DNA of 64,000 bases from Osmia lignaria lignaria (GCF_051020975.1 NW_027478168.1:6634001-6698000); one strand, 5' to 3'; positions 35,755-46,676 are shown, numbered from the stretch's first letter. The notes: generated by a model from the sequence alone, not told the origin. Made by a program: numbers and translations.

Positions 35755-37042
35755 TTGCAGATTTATCTCAAGGGAAGGGGCCTGACGGACATATTTCGAG
35801 ATATTTCTTCTTCTTGTTGTTCTTCTTCTGCACAGCTAAGCTGGAAGTGGCATTTACAGCTCGCAATAGTGCAGAGTTATCTCAAAGAAAGGGGCCACGG
35901 TGTTTCTGTATCTCTATTATGTTGGTGCGGCTTCGGAACTTTTAAATATCTTGATATATCTCGAGAACTACGCATCTGATCAAAAAATATCATACTACAT
36001 CAAAAGTAGGAAACTTAATTCTCTACAAGAAAGGTCTCTAAACATTTTGCCATAGCTCGCTTCGTTTCCGAGATATTTGCAGGTTTATCTCAAGGGAAGG
36101 GGCCTGACGGACATATTTCGAGATATTTCTTCTTCTTGTTGTTCTTCTTCTGCACAGCTAAGCTGGAAGTGGCAATTGCAGCTCGCAATAGTGCAGAGTT
36201 ATCTCAAAGAGAGGGGCCACGGTGTTTCTGTATCTCTATTATGTTGGTGCGGCTTCGGAACTTTTAAATATCTTGATATATCTCGAGAACTACGCGTCTG
36301 ATCAAAAAATATCATAGAACATAAAAAGTAGGAAACATAATTCTCTACATAAAAGGTCTCTTAACATTTTGCCATAGCTCGCTTCGTTTCCGAGATATTT
36401 GCAGATTTATCTCAAGGGTAGGGGCCTGACGGACATATTTCGAGATATTTCTTCTTCTTGTTGTTCTTCTTCTGCACGGCTAAGCTGGAAGTGGCATTTG
36501 CGGCTCGCACTAGTGCAGAGTTATCTCAAAGAAAGGGGCCACGGTGTTTCAGTATCTCTATTATGTTGGTGCGGTTTCGGAACTTTTAAATATCTTGATA
36601 TATCTCGAGAACTACGCTTCTGATCAAAAAATATCGTAGAACATAAATTGTAGGAAACATAATTCTCTACAAAAGACGTCTCTTAACATTTTGCCATAGC
36701 TCGCTTCGTTTCCGAGATATTTGCAGATTTATCTCAAGGGAAGGGGCCTGACGGAAATATTTCGAGATATTTCTTCTTCTTGATGTTCTTCTTCTGCACA
36801 GCTAAGCTGGAAGTGGCATTTGCAGCTCGCAATAGTGCAGAGTTATCTCAAAGAAAGGGGCCACGGTGTTTCTGTATCTCTATTATGATGGTGCGGCTTC
36901 GGAACTTTTAAATATCTTGATATATCTCGAGAACTACGCGTCTGATCAAAAAATATCATAGAACATAAAAAGTAGGAAACATAATTCTCTACAAAAAAGG
37001 TCTCTTAACATTTTGCCATACCTCGCTTCGTTTCCGAGATAT
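35755..37042 (+). repeat. 4-monomer block of domain E, copy 1 (1,288 bp)
   Basis: Units are 35755 (preceded by CCATACCTCGC; TTTACAGCTCGC; CTACATC tail), 36077 (TTGCAGGTTTATC, GGCAATTGC, GCGTCTG), 36399 (CAAGGGTAGG, GCACGGC, GTTTCAGTATC, GCGGTTTCGG) and 36721 (GACGGAAAT, CTTGATGTTC, TTATGATGG). The first two units recur at +1,288 bp. Units 36399 and 36721 recur in domain G. Confidence 0.87.
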
Positions 37043-38650
37043 TTGCAGATTTATCTCAAGGGAAGGGGCCTGACGGACATATTTCGAGATATTTCTTCTT
37101 CTTGTTGTTCTTCTTCTGCACAGCTAAGCTGGAAGTGGCATTTACAGCTCGCAATAGTGCAGAGTTATCTCAAAGAAAGGGGCCACGGTGTTTCTGTATC
37201 TCTATTATGTTGGTGCGGCTTCGGAACTTTTAAATATCTTGATATATCTCGAGAACTACGCATCTGATCAAAAAATATCATACTACATCAAAAGTAGGAA
37301 ACTTAATTCTCTACAAGAAAGGTCTCTAAACATTTTGCCATAGCTCGCTTCGTTTCCGAGATATTTGCAGGTTTATCTCAAGGGAAGGGGCCTGACGGAC
37401 ATATTTCGAGATATTTCTTCTTCTTGTTGCTCTTCTTCTGCACAGCTAAGCTGGAAGTGGCATTTGCAGCTCGCAATAGTGCAGAGTTATCTCAAAGAGA
37501 GGGGCCACGGTGTTTCTGTATCTCTATTATGTTGGTGCGGCTTCGGAACTTTTAAATATCTTGATATATCTCGAGAACTACGCATCTGATCAAAAAATAT
37601 CATAGAAGATAAAAAGTAGGAAACTTAATTCTCTACAAAAAAGGTCTCTTAACATTTTGCCATAGCTCGCTTCGTTTCCGAGATATTTGCAGATATATCT
37701 CAAGGGAAGGGGCCTGACGGACATATTTCGAGATATTTCTTCTTCTTGTTGTTCTTCTTCAGCACAGCTAAGCTGGAAGTGGCATTTGCGGCTCGCACTA
37801 GTGCAGAGTTATCTCAAAGAAAGGGGCCACGGTGTTTCTGTATCTCTATTATGTTGGTGCGGCTTCGGAACTTTTAAATATCTCGATATATCTCGAAAAC
37901 TACGCTTCTGATCAAAAAATATCATAGAACATAAATTGTAGGAAACATAATTCTCTACAAAAGACGTCTCTTAACATTTTGCCATAGCTCGCTTCGTTTC
38001 CGTGATATTTGCAGATTCAGCTCAAAGGAACGGGCCTGACGGACATATTTCGAGATATTTCTTCTTCTTGTTGTTCTTCCTCTGCACAGCTAAGCTGGAA
38101 GTGGCATTTGCAGCTCGCAATAGTGCAGAGTTATCTCAAAGAAAGGGGCCACGGTGTTTCTGTATCTCTATTATGTTGGTGCGGCTTCGGAACTTTTAAA
38201 TATCTTGATATATCTCGAGAACTACGCATCTGATCAAAAAATATCATACTACATCAAAAGTAGGAAACTTAATTCTCTACAAAAAAGGTCTCTTAACATT
38301 TTGCCATAGCTCGCTTCGTTTCCGAGATATTTGCAGATATATCTCAAGGGAAGGGGCCTGACGGACATATTTCGAGATATTTCTTCTTCTTGTTGTTCTT
38401 CTTCTGCACAGCTAAGCTGGAAGTGGCATTTACAGCTCGCAATAGTGCAGAGTTATCTCAAAGAAAGGGGCCACGGTGTTTCTGTATCTATTATGTTGGT
38501 GCGGCTTCGGAACTTTTAAATATCTTGATATATCTCGAGAACTACGCATCTGATCAAAAAATATCATAGAACATAAAAAGTAGGAAACTTAATTCTCTAC
38601 AAAAAAGGTCTCTTAACATTTTGCCATAGCTCTCTTCGTTTCCGAGATAT
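37043..38650 (+). repeat. Domain E, second register (5 units)
   Basis: Units are 37043 (CCATACCTCGC before it, TTTACAGC, CTACATC tail), 37365 (TTGCAGGTTTATC, TTGTTGCTC), 37687 (A body, TCAGCACAG), 38009 (CCGTGATATT before it, Q head, CTACATC start but a normal AAAAAAGG end) and 38331 (320 bp). Unit 38009 is recombinant in its tail at about 38245-38300. No CTACATC tail is seen again until 50.4 kb. Confidence 0.85.
38331..38650 (+). repeat. Monomer with 2-bp deletion (320 bp)
   Basis: TCTGTATCTCTATTATG has lost a CT or TC to read TCTGTATCTATTATG at about 38481-38495. The unit is otherwise a Y-head B body with TTTACAGCTCGC. It is followed by the AGCTCTCTTCG boundary that opens each domain F block. 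Confidence 0.9.
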
Positions 38651-40579
38651 TTGCAGATATATCTCAAGGGAAGGGGCCTGACGGACATATTTCGAGATAT
38701 TTCTTCTTCTTGTTGTTCCTCTTCTGCACAGCTAAACTGGAAGTGGCATTTCCAGCCCGCAATAGTGCAGAGTTATCTCAAAGAGAGGGGCCACGGTGTT
38801 TCTGTATCTCTATTATGTTGGTGCGGCTTCGGAACTTTTAAATATCTTGATATATCTCGAGAACTACGCATCTGATCAAAAAATATCATAGAAGATAAAA
38901 AGTAGGAAACTTAATTCTCTACAAAAAAGGTCTCTTAACATCTTGCCATAGCTCGCTTCGTTTCCGAGATATTTGCAGATTTATCTCAAGGGAAGGGGCC
39001 TGACGGACATATTTCGAGATATTTCTTCTTCTTGTTGTTCTTCTTCTGCACAGCTAAGCTGGAAGTGGCATTTGCGGCTCGCACTAGTGCAGAGTTATCT
39101 CAAAGAAAGGGGCCACGGTGTTTCTGTATCTCTATTATGTTGGTGCGGCTTCGGAACTTTTAAATATCTCGATATATCTCGAAAACTACGCTTCTGATCA
39201 AAAAATATCATAGAACATAAATTGTAGGAAACATAATTCTCTACAAAAGACGTCTCGTAACATTTTGCCATAGCTCGCTTCGTTTCCGAGATATTTGCAG
39301 ATTCAGCTCAAAGGAACGGGCCTGACGGACATATTTCGAGATATTTCTTCTTCTTGTTGTTCTTCCTCTGCACAGCTAAGCTGGAAGTGGCATTTGCAGC
39401 TCGCAATAGTGCAGAGTTATCTCAAAGAAAGGGGCCACGGTGTTTCTGTATCTCTATTATGTTGGTGCGGCTTCGGAACTTTTAAATATCTTGATATATC
39501 TCGAGAACTACGCATCTGATCAAAAAATATCATAGAAGATAAAAAGTAGGAAACTTAATTCTCTACAAAAAAGGTCTCTTAACATTTTGCCATAGCTCGC
39601 TTCGTTTCCGAGATATTTGCAGATTTATCTCAAGGGAAGGGGCCTGACGGACATATTTCGAGATATTTCTTCTTCTTGTTGTTCTTCTTCTGCACAGCTA
39701 AGCTGGAAGTGGCATTTGCGGCTCGCACTAGTGCAGAGTTATCTCAAAGAAAGGGGCCACGGTGTTTCTGTATCTCTATTATGTTGGTGCGGCTTCGGAA
39801 CTTTTAAATATCTCGATATATCTCGAAAACTACGCATCTGATCAAAAAATATCATAGAATATAAATTGTAGGAAACATAATTCCCTACAAAAAAGGTCTC
39901 TTAACATTTTGCCATAGCTCGCTTCGTTTCCGAGATATTTGCAGATATATCTCAAGGGAAGGGGCCTGACGGACATATTTCGAGATATTTCTTCTTCTTG
40001 TTGTTCTTCTTCTGCACAGCTAAGCTGGAAGTGGCATTTACAGCTCGCAATAGTGCAGAGTTATCTCAAAAGGGGCCACGGTGTTTCTGTATCTCTATTA
40101 TGCTGGTGCGGCTTCGGAACTTTTAAATATCTTGATATATCTCGAGAACTACGCATCTGATCAAAAAATATCATACAAGATAAAAAGTAGGAAACTTAAT
40201 TCTCTACAAAAAAGGTCTCTTAACATTTTGCCATAGCTCGCTTCGTTTCCGAGATATTTGCAGATTTATCTCAAGGGAAGGGGCCTGACGGACATATTTC
40301 GAGATATTTCTTCTTCTTGTTGTTCTTCTTCTGCACAGCTAAGCTGGAAGTGGCATTTGCGGCTCGCACTAGTGCAGTGTTATCTCAAAGAAAGGGGCCA
40401 CGGTGTTTCTGTATCTCTACTATGTTGCTGCGGCTTCGGAACTTTTAAATATCTCGATATATCTCGAAAACTACGCTTCTGATCAAAAAATATCATAGAA
40501 CATACATTGTAGGAAAGATAATTCTCTACAAAAAAGGTCTCTTAACATTTTGCCATAGCTCGCTTCGTTTCCGAGATAT
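38651..40579 (+). repeat. Domain F 6-monomer core, copy 1 (1,929 bp)
   Basis: Units are 38651 (AAACTGG, TTTCCAGCCCGC, AAGAGAGGGG), 38973 (A body, preceded by TAACATCTTGCC), 39295 (Q head, preceded by GTCTCGTAAC), 39617 (A body ending GCATCTG), 39939 (319 bp; TTTACAGC, TTATGCTGG, ATACAAGATAAAAAG tail) and 40258 (GTGCAGTGTTATC, CTACTATGTTGCTGCGG). The same six types recur twice below. Confidence 0.9.
39939..40257 (+). repeat. Monomer with private 3-bp deletion (319 bp)
   Basis: TTATCTCAAAGAAAGGGG reads TTATCTCAAAAGGGG at 40061-40075, a loss of three bases in the second copy of the internal direct repeat. It is distinct from the TTC deletion of domain A. The matching units 42169 and 45067 are full length, so the loss came after the block was copied. 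Confidence 0.9.
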
Positions 40580-40880
40580 TTGCAGATCTATCTCAAGGGA
40601 AGGGGCCTGACGGACATATTTCGAGATATTTCTTCTTCTTGTTGTTCTTCCTCTGCACAGCTAAGCTGGAAGTGGCATTTACAGCTCGCAATAGTGCAGA
40701 GTTATCTCAAAGAAAGGGGCCACGGTGTTTCTGTATCTCTATTATGTTGGTGCGGCTTCGGAACTCGAGAACTACGCATCTGATCAAAAAATATCATAGG
40801 ACATAAAAAGTAGGAAACTTAATTCTCTACAAAAAAGGTCTCTTAACATTTTGCCATAGCTCTCTTCGTTTCCGAGATAT
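40580..40880 (+). repeat. Monomer with 21-bp deletion (301 bp)
   Basis: CTTCGGAACT is followed directly by CGAGAACTACG at 40765/40766. The AT-rich 21 bp between them, TTTAAATATC through TATATCT, is missing. The breakpoints share a 2-bp CT. The deleted stretch contains half of the inverted-repeat arm. This is the largest length change in the window and it is seen once. Confidence 0.93.
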
Positions 40881-43183
40881 TTGCAGATTTATCTCAAGGG
40901 AAGGGGCCTGACGGACATATTTCGAGATATTTCTTCTTCTTGTTGTTCTTCTTCTGCACAGCTAAACTGGAAGTGGCATTTCCAGCCCGCAATAGTGCAG
41001 AGTTATCTCAAAGAGAGGGGCCACGGTGTTTCTGTATCTCTATTATGTTGGTGCGGCTTCGGAACTTTCAAATATCTTGATATATCTCGAGAACTACGCA
41101 TCTGATCAAAAAATATCATAGAAGATAAAAAGTAGGAAACTTAATTCTCTACAAAAAAGGTCTCTTAACATCTTGTCATAGCTCGCTTCGTTTCCGAGAT
41201 ATTTGCAGATTTATCTCAAGGGAAGGGGCCTGACGGACATATTTCGAGATATTTCTTCTTCTTGTTGTTCTTCTTCTGCACAGCTAAGCTGGAAGTGGCA
41301 TTTGCGGCTCGCACTAGTGCAGAGTTATCTCAAAGAAAGGGGCCACGGTGTTTCTGTATCTCTATTATGTTGGTGCGGCTTCGGAACTTTTAAATATCTC
41401 GATATATCTCGAAAACTACGCTTCCGATCAAAAAATATCATAGAACATAAATTGTAGGAAACATAATTCTCTAGAAAAGACTTCTCGTAACATTTTGCCA
41501 TAGCTCGCTTCGTTTCCGAGATATTTGCAGATTCAGCTCAAAGGAACGGGCCTGACGGACATATTTCGAGATATTTCTTCTTCTTGTTGTTCTTCCTCTG
41601 CACAGCTAAGCTGGAAGTGGCATTTGCAGCTCGCAATAGTGCAGAGTTATCTCAAAGAAAGGGGCCACGGTGTTTCTGTATCTCTATTATGTTGGTGCGG
41701 CTTCGGAACTTTTAAATATCTTGATATATCTCGAGAACTACGCATCTGATCAAAAAATCTCATAGGACATAAAAAGTAGGAAACTTAATTCTCTACAAAA
41801 AAGGTCTCTTAACATTTTGCCATAGCTCGCTTCGTTTCCGAGATATTTGCAGATTTATCTCAAGGGAAGGGGCCTGACGGACATATTTCGAGATATTTCT
41901 TCTTCTTGTTGTTCTTCTTCTGCACAGCTAAGCTGGAAGTGGCATTTGCGGCTCGCACTAGTGCAGAGTTATCTCAAAGAAAGGGGCCACGGTGTTTCTG
42001 TATCTCTATTATGTTGGTGCGGCTTCGGAACTTTTAAATATCTCGATATATCTCGAAAACTACGCATCTGATCAAAAAATATCATAGAACATAAATTGTA
42101 GGAAACATAATTCCCTACAAAAAAGGTCTCTTATCATTTTGCCATAGCTCGCTTCGTTTCCGAGATATTTGCAGATATATCTCAAGGGAAGGGGCCTGAC
42201 GGACATATTTCGAGATATTTCTTCTTCTTGTTGTTCTTCTTCTGCACAGCTAAGCTGGAAGTGGCATTTACAGCTCGCAATAGTGCACAGTTATCTCAAA
42301 GAAAGGGGCCACGGTGTTTCTGTATCTCTATTATGCTGGTGCGGCTTCGGAACTTTTAAATATCTTGATATATCTCGAGAACTACGCATCTGATCAAAAA
42401 ATATCATACAAGATAAAAAGTAGGAAACTTAATTCTCTACAAAAAAGGTCTCTTAACATTTTGCCATAGCTCGCTTCGTTTCCGAGATATTTGCAGATTT
42501 ATCTCAAGGGAAGGGGCCTGACGGACATATTTCGAGATATTTCTTCTTCTTGTTGTTCTTCTTCTGCACAGCTAAGCTGGAAGTGGCATTTGCGGCTCGC
42601 ACTAGTGCAGAGTTATCTCAAAGAAAGGGGCCACGGTGTTTCTGTATCTCTACTATGTTGCTGCGGCTTCGGAACTTTTAAATATCTCGATATATCTCGA
42701 AAACTACGCTTCTGATCAAAAAATATCATAGAACATACATTGTAGGAAACATAATTCTCTACAAAAAAGGTCTCTTAACATTTTGCCATAGCTCGCTTCG
42801 TTTCCGAGATATTTGCAGATTTATCTCAAGGGAAGGGGCCTGACGGATATATTTCGAGATATTTCTTCTTCTTGTTGTTCTTGTTCTGCACAGCTAAGCT
42901 GGAAGTGGCATTTGCGGCTCGCACTAGTGCAGAGTTATCTCAAAGAAAGGGTCCACGGTGTTTCTGTATCTCTATTATGTTGGTGCGGCTTCGGAACTTT
43001 TAAATATCTCGATATATCTCGAAAACTACGCTTCTTATCAAAAAATATCATAGAACATAAATTGTAGGATACATAATTCTCTACAAAAGACGTCTCTTAA
43101 CATTTTGCCATAGCTCGCTTCGTTTCCGAGATATTTGCAGATTTATCTCAAGGGAAGGGGCCTGACGGACATATTTCGAGATA

Positions 43184-43210
43184 TTTCTTCTTCTTGTTGT
43201 TCTTCTTCTG
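43184..43210 (+). repeat. TTC/TTG pyrimidine triplet tract inside monomer
   Basis: This short tract of TTC and TTG triplets on the + strand is present in every monomer. It is the only recurrent site of length change by triplets. Fourteen monomers in the first 24.2 kb (starts 712, 1997, 3603, 5209, 7137, 9387, 9706, 11634, 13562, 16776, 18703, 19665, 21272, 23845) lack one TTC and are 319 bp. Replication slippage followed by amplification is the simple explanation. Confidence 0.9.
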
Positions 43211-43242
43211 CACAGCTAAGCTGGAAGTGGCATTTGCGGCTC

Positions 43243-43252
43243 GCACTAGTGC
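43243..43252. repeat. 10-bp palindrome GCACTAGTGC in A-type monomers
   Basis: GCACTAGTGC is its own reverse complement and sits just before the second copy of the internal direct repeat. B-type monomers read GCAATAGTGC and lose the symmetry. Domain-G copies with GCACTAATGC (starts 52151, 54083, 56015, 58269, 60201, 62133) also lose it. A protein-binding role is possible but unproven, and palindrome loss in about half the copies argues against strict constraint. Confidence 0.8.
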
Positions 43253-43778
43253 AGAGTTATCTCAAAGAAAGGGGCCACGGTGTTTCTGTATCTCTATTAT
43301 GTTGGTGCGGCTTCGGAACTTTTAAATATCTCGATATATCTCGAAAACTACGCTTCTGATCAAAAAATATCATAGAACATAAATTGTAGGAAACATAATT
43401 CTCTACAAAAAAGGTCTCTTAACATTTTGCCATAGCTCGCTTCGTTTCCGAGATATTTGCAGATTTATCTCAAGGGAAGGGGCCTGACGGACATATTTCG
43501 AGATATTTCTTCTTCTTGTTGTTCTTCTTCTGCACAGCTAAGCTGGAAGTGGCATTTGCGGCTCGCACTAGTGCAGAGTTATCTCAAAGAAAGGGGCCAC
43601 GGTGTTTCTGTATCTCTATTATGTTGGTGCGGCTTCGGAACTTTTAAATATCTCGATATATCTCGAAAACTACGCATCTGATCAAAAAATATCATAGAAC
43701 ATAAAAAGTAGGAAACTTAATTCTCTACAAAAAAGGTCTCTTAACATTTTGCCATAGCTCTCTTCGTTTCCGAGATAT

Positions 43779-45710
43779 TTGCAGATTTATCTCAAGGGAA
43801 GGGGCCTGACGGACATATTTCGAGATATTTCTTCTTCTTGTTGTTCTTCTCCTGCACAGCTAAACTGGAAGTGGCATTTCCAGCCCGCAATAGTGCAGAG
43901 TTATCTCAAAGAGAGGGGCCACGGTGTTTCTGTATCTCTATTATGTTGGTGCGGCTTCGGAACTTTTAAATATCTTGATATATCTCGAGAACTACGCATC
44001 TGATCAAAAAATATCATAGAAGATAAAAAGTAGGAAACTTAATTCTCTACAAAAAAGGTCTCTTAACATCTTGCCATAGCTCGCTTCGTTTCCGAGATAT
44101 TTGCAGATTTATCTCAAGGGAAGGGGCCTGACGGACATATTTCGAGATATTTCTTCTTCTTGTTGTTCTTCTTCTGCACAGCTAAGCTGGAAGTGGCATT
44201 TGCGGCTCGCACTAGTGCAGAGTTATCTCAAAGAAAGGGGCCACGGTGTTTCTGTATCTCTATTATGTTGGTGCGGCTTCGGAACTTTTAAATATCTCGA
44301 TATATCTCGAAAACTACGTTTCTGATCAAAAAATATCATAGAACATAAATTGTAGGAAACATAATTCTCTACAAAAGACTTCTCGTAACATTTTGCCATA
44401 GCTCGCTTCGTTTCCGAGATATTTGCAGATTCAGCTCAAAGGAACGGGCCTGACGGACATATTTCGAGATATTTCTTCTTCTTGTTGTTCTTCCTCTGCA
44501 CAGCTAAGCTGGAAGTGGCATTTGCAGCTCGCAATAGTGCAGAGTTATCTCAAAGAAAGGGGCCACGGTGTTTCTGTATCTCTATTATGTTGGTGCGGCT
44601 TCGGAACTTTTAAATATCTTGATATATCTCGAGAACTACGCATCTGATCAAAAAATATCATAGGACATAAAAAGTAGGAAACTTAATTCTCTACAAAAAA
44701 GGTCTCTTAACATTTTGCCATAGCTCGCTTCGTTTCCGAGATATTTGCAGATTTATCTCAAGGGAAGGGGCCTGACGGACATATTTCGAGATATTTCTTC
44801 TTCTTGTTGTTCTTCTTCTGCACAGCTAAGCTGGAAGTGGCATTTGCGGCTCGCACTAGTGCAGAGTTATCTCAAAGAAAGGGGCCACGGTGTTTCTGTA
44901 TCTCTATTATGTTGGTGCGGCTTCGGAACTTTTAAATATCTCGATATATCTCGAAAACTACGCATCTGATCAAAAAATATCATAGAACATAAATTGTTGG
45001 AAACATAATTCCCTACAAAAAAGGTCTCTTAACATTTTGCCATAGCTCGCTTCGTTTCCGAGATATTTGCAGATATATCTCAAGGGAAGGGGCCTGACGG
45101 ACATATTTCGAGATATTTCTTCTTCTTGTTGTTCTTCTTCTGCACAGCTAAGCTGGAAGTGGCATTTACAGCTCGCAATAGTGCAGAGTTATCTCAAAGA
45201 AAGGGGCCACGGTGTTTCTGTATCTCTATTATGCTGGTGCGGCTTCGGAACTTTTAAATATCTTGATATATCTCGAGAACTACGCATCTGATCAAAAAAT
45301 ATCATACAAGATAAAAAGTAGGAAACTTAATTCTCTACAAAAAAGGTCTCTTAACATTTTGCCATAGCTCGCTTCGTTTCCGAGATATTTGCAGATTTAT
45401 CTCAAGGGAAGGGGCCTGACGGACATATTTCGAGATATTTCTTCTTCTTGTTGTTCTTCTTCTGCACAGCTAAGCTGGAAGTGGCATTTGCGGCTCGCAC
45501 TAGTGCAGAGTTATCTCAAAGAAAGGGGCCACGGTGTTTCTGTATCTCTACTATGTTGCTGCGGCTTCGGAACTTTTAAATATCTCGATATATCTCGAAA
45601 ACTACGCTTCTGATCAAAAAATATCATAGAACATAAATTGTAGGATACATAATTCTCTACAAAAGACGTCTCTTAACATTTTGCCATAGCTCGCTTCGTT
45701 TCCGAGATAT
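43779..45710 (+). repeat. Domain F 6-monomer core, copy 3 (1,932 bp)
   Basis: Units 43779 (CTTCTCCTGCAC, CCAGCCCGC), 44101, 44423 (preceded by GACTTCTCGTAAC), 44745 (AAATTGTTGGAAAC tail), 45067 (TTATGCTGG, ATACAAGAT) and 45389 (CTACTATGTTGCTG) repeat copy 2. The tail of 45389 reads GTAGGATACATAA, which in copy 2 belongs to the next unit, 42813. One monomer was therefore lost by an exchange inside this pair. Confidence 0.9.
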
Positions 45711-46032
45711 TTGCAGATTTATCTCAAGGGAAGGGGCCTGACGGACATATTTCGAGATATTTCTTCTTCTTGTTGTTCTTCTTCTGCACAGCTAAGCTGG
45801 AAGTGGCATTTGCGGCTCGCACTAGTGCAGAGTTATCTCAAAGAAAGGGGCCACGGTGTTTCTGTATCTCTATTATGTTGGTGCGGCTTCGGAACTTTTA
45901 AATATCTCGATATATCTCGAAAACTACGCTTCTGATCAAAAAATATCATAGAACATAAATTGTAGGAAACATAATTCTCTACAAAAAAGGTCTCTTAACA
46001 TTTTGCCATAGCTCGCTTCGTTTCCGAGATAT
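45711..46032 (+). repeat. A-type spacer monomer
   Basis: The unit has a Y head, A body and A tail, closely like 43135. It follows the GTAGGATACATAA junction and precedes the CACGTTG pair. Confidence 0.88.
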
Positions 46033-46676
46033 TTGCAGATTTATCTCAAGGGAAGGGGCCTGACGGACATATTTCGAGATATTTCTTCTTCTTGTTGTTC
46101 TTCTTCTGCACAGCTAAGCTGGAAGTGGCATTTGCGGCTCGCACTAGTGCAGAGTTATCTCAAAGAAAGGGGCCACGTTGTTTCTGTATCTCTATTATGT
46201 TGGTGCGGCTTCGGAACTTTTAAATATCTCGATATATCTCGAAAACTACGCTTCTGATCAAAAAATATCATAGAACATAAATTGTAGGAAACATAATTCC
46301 CTACAAAAGACGTCTCTTAACATTTTGCCATAGCTCGCTTCGTTTCCGAGATATTTGCAGATTTATCTCAAGGGAAGGGGCCTGACGGACATATTTCGAG
46401 ATATTTCTTCTTCTTGTTGTTCTTCTTCTGCACAGCTAAGCTGGAAGTGGCATTTGCGGCTCGCACTAGTGCAGAGTTATCTCAAAGAAAGGGGCCACGT
46501 TGTTTCTGTATCTCTATTATGTTGGTGCGGCTTCGGAACTTTTAAATATCTCGATATATCTCGAAAACTACGCTTCTGATCAAAAAATATCATAGAACAT
46601 AAATTGTAGGAAACATAATTCCCTACAAAAGACGTCTCTTAACATTTTGCCATAGCTCGCTTCGTTTCCGAGATAT
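46033..46676 (+). repeat. Adjacent duplicate monomers with CCACGTTGTTTC
   Basis: Units 46033 and 46355 are both A type and share CCACGTTG in place of CCACGGTG, and the tail ATTCCCTACAAAAGACG. They are found only here and are side by side. This is a one-monomer (322-bp) step duplication. Confidence 0.88.

Larger units (their letters stand above)
43136..43276 (+). repeat. Internal direct repeat within the monomer (27 bp, 114-bp offset)
   Basis: Positions 43136-43162 and 43250-43276 both begin TGCAGA, continue TTATCTCAA and end AAGGGGCC, matching at 24 of 27 bases. They differ at the 7th, 17th and 19th bases. The pattern is present in every Y-head monomer. Q-head monomers have a more diverged first copy. 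An offset of 114 bp and weaker resemblance downstream (ACGG, then TTC and TAT) suggest that part of the monomer arose by an old internal duplication. That origin is inferred; the match itself is seen. Confidence 0.85.
43171..43348. repeat. Dispersed inverted repeat: TTTCGAGATATTT and its complement
   Basis: The 16 bases at 43171-43186 (centred on TTTCGAGATAT) match the reverse complement of 43324-43339 (AAATATCTCGATATAT) at 15 of 16 positions. A second overlapping complement, ATATCTCGAAA, starts at 43336. The motif CGAGATATTT also occurs in direct orientation across the monomer boundary (CCGAGATATTTGCAG). Arms about 137 bp apart could pair in RNA or single-stranded DNA. In B-type monomers one arm reads CTTGATAT, which weakens pairing. 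Confidence 0.7.
43135..43359 (+). other. Recurrent 74-codon open frame, judged non-coding
   Basis: Most monomers are open for 74 codons from TTG (position 1) to TGA (positions 223-225); this copy is an example. There is no in-frame ATG. The predicted peptide is Ser/Cys-rich in the middle because TTC/TTG/TGT triplets are read as SSCCSSS, and it has no recognisable domain or signal. Stops break it in monomers starting at 390, 1031, 36721, 49897, 51507, 53761, 54727, 55049, 57625, 58913, 59235 and 61811. Frameshifts affect the eleven CTTCGAACTT monomers and 17738, 32858 and 38331. Changes among copies alter residues freely. I read this as chance openness kept uniform by homogenisation. Confidence 0.85.
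43135..43456 (+). repeat. Reference A-type monomer (322 bp)
   Basis: This is a good consensus-like copy: Y head, A body and A tail with no private variants noticed. Counted directly it has 63 C and 65 G (39.8% GC) and 13 CpG. In order it holds: TTGCAG at position 1; the first copy of an internal direct repeat; a CGAGATAT motif; a TTC/TTG pyrimidine tract; the palindrome GCACTAGTGC; the second copy of the direct repeat; GTGCGGCTTCGG; an AT-rich ATATCTCGA pair; TGATCA followed by an A-tract; and the segment TTTTGCCATAGCTCGCTTCG leading into the next unit. The length would suit two nucleosomes, which is inference only. Confidence 0.95.
40881..43778 (+). repeat. Domain F, copy 2 of core plus three A-type spacers (2,898 bp)
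   Basis: The core units 40881, 41203, 41525, 41847, 42169 and 42491 match 38651-40579 in order. Marks include CCAGCCCGC, GACTTCTCGTAAC, TTATGCTGG with ATACAAGAT, and CTACTATGTTGCTG. Three A-body units follow: 42813 (GTTCTTGTTCTG, AAGGGTCCACGG, GCTTCTTATC, GTAGGATACATAA), 43135 and 43457. The next AGCTCTCTTCG boundary begins copy 3 at +2,898 bp. Confidence 0.9.

Noticed and set aside
43311..43330. RNA polymerase III B-box-like GGCTTCGGAAC
   Set aside because: It lacks the conserved GGTTCGANNCC form, no A box lies at a suitable distance upstream, and no tRNA- or SINE-like fold is seen.
43440..43460. Possible CENP-B box at CTTCGTTTCCGAGATAT
   Set aside because: Only the first seven bases, CTTCGTT, agree with the box. 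The essential A and the CGGG core are missing. TTCGAGATA elsewhere in the monomer also lacks CGGG.
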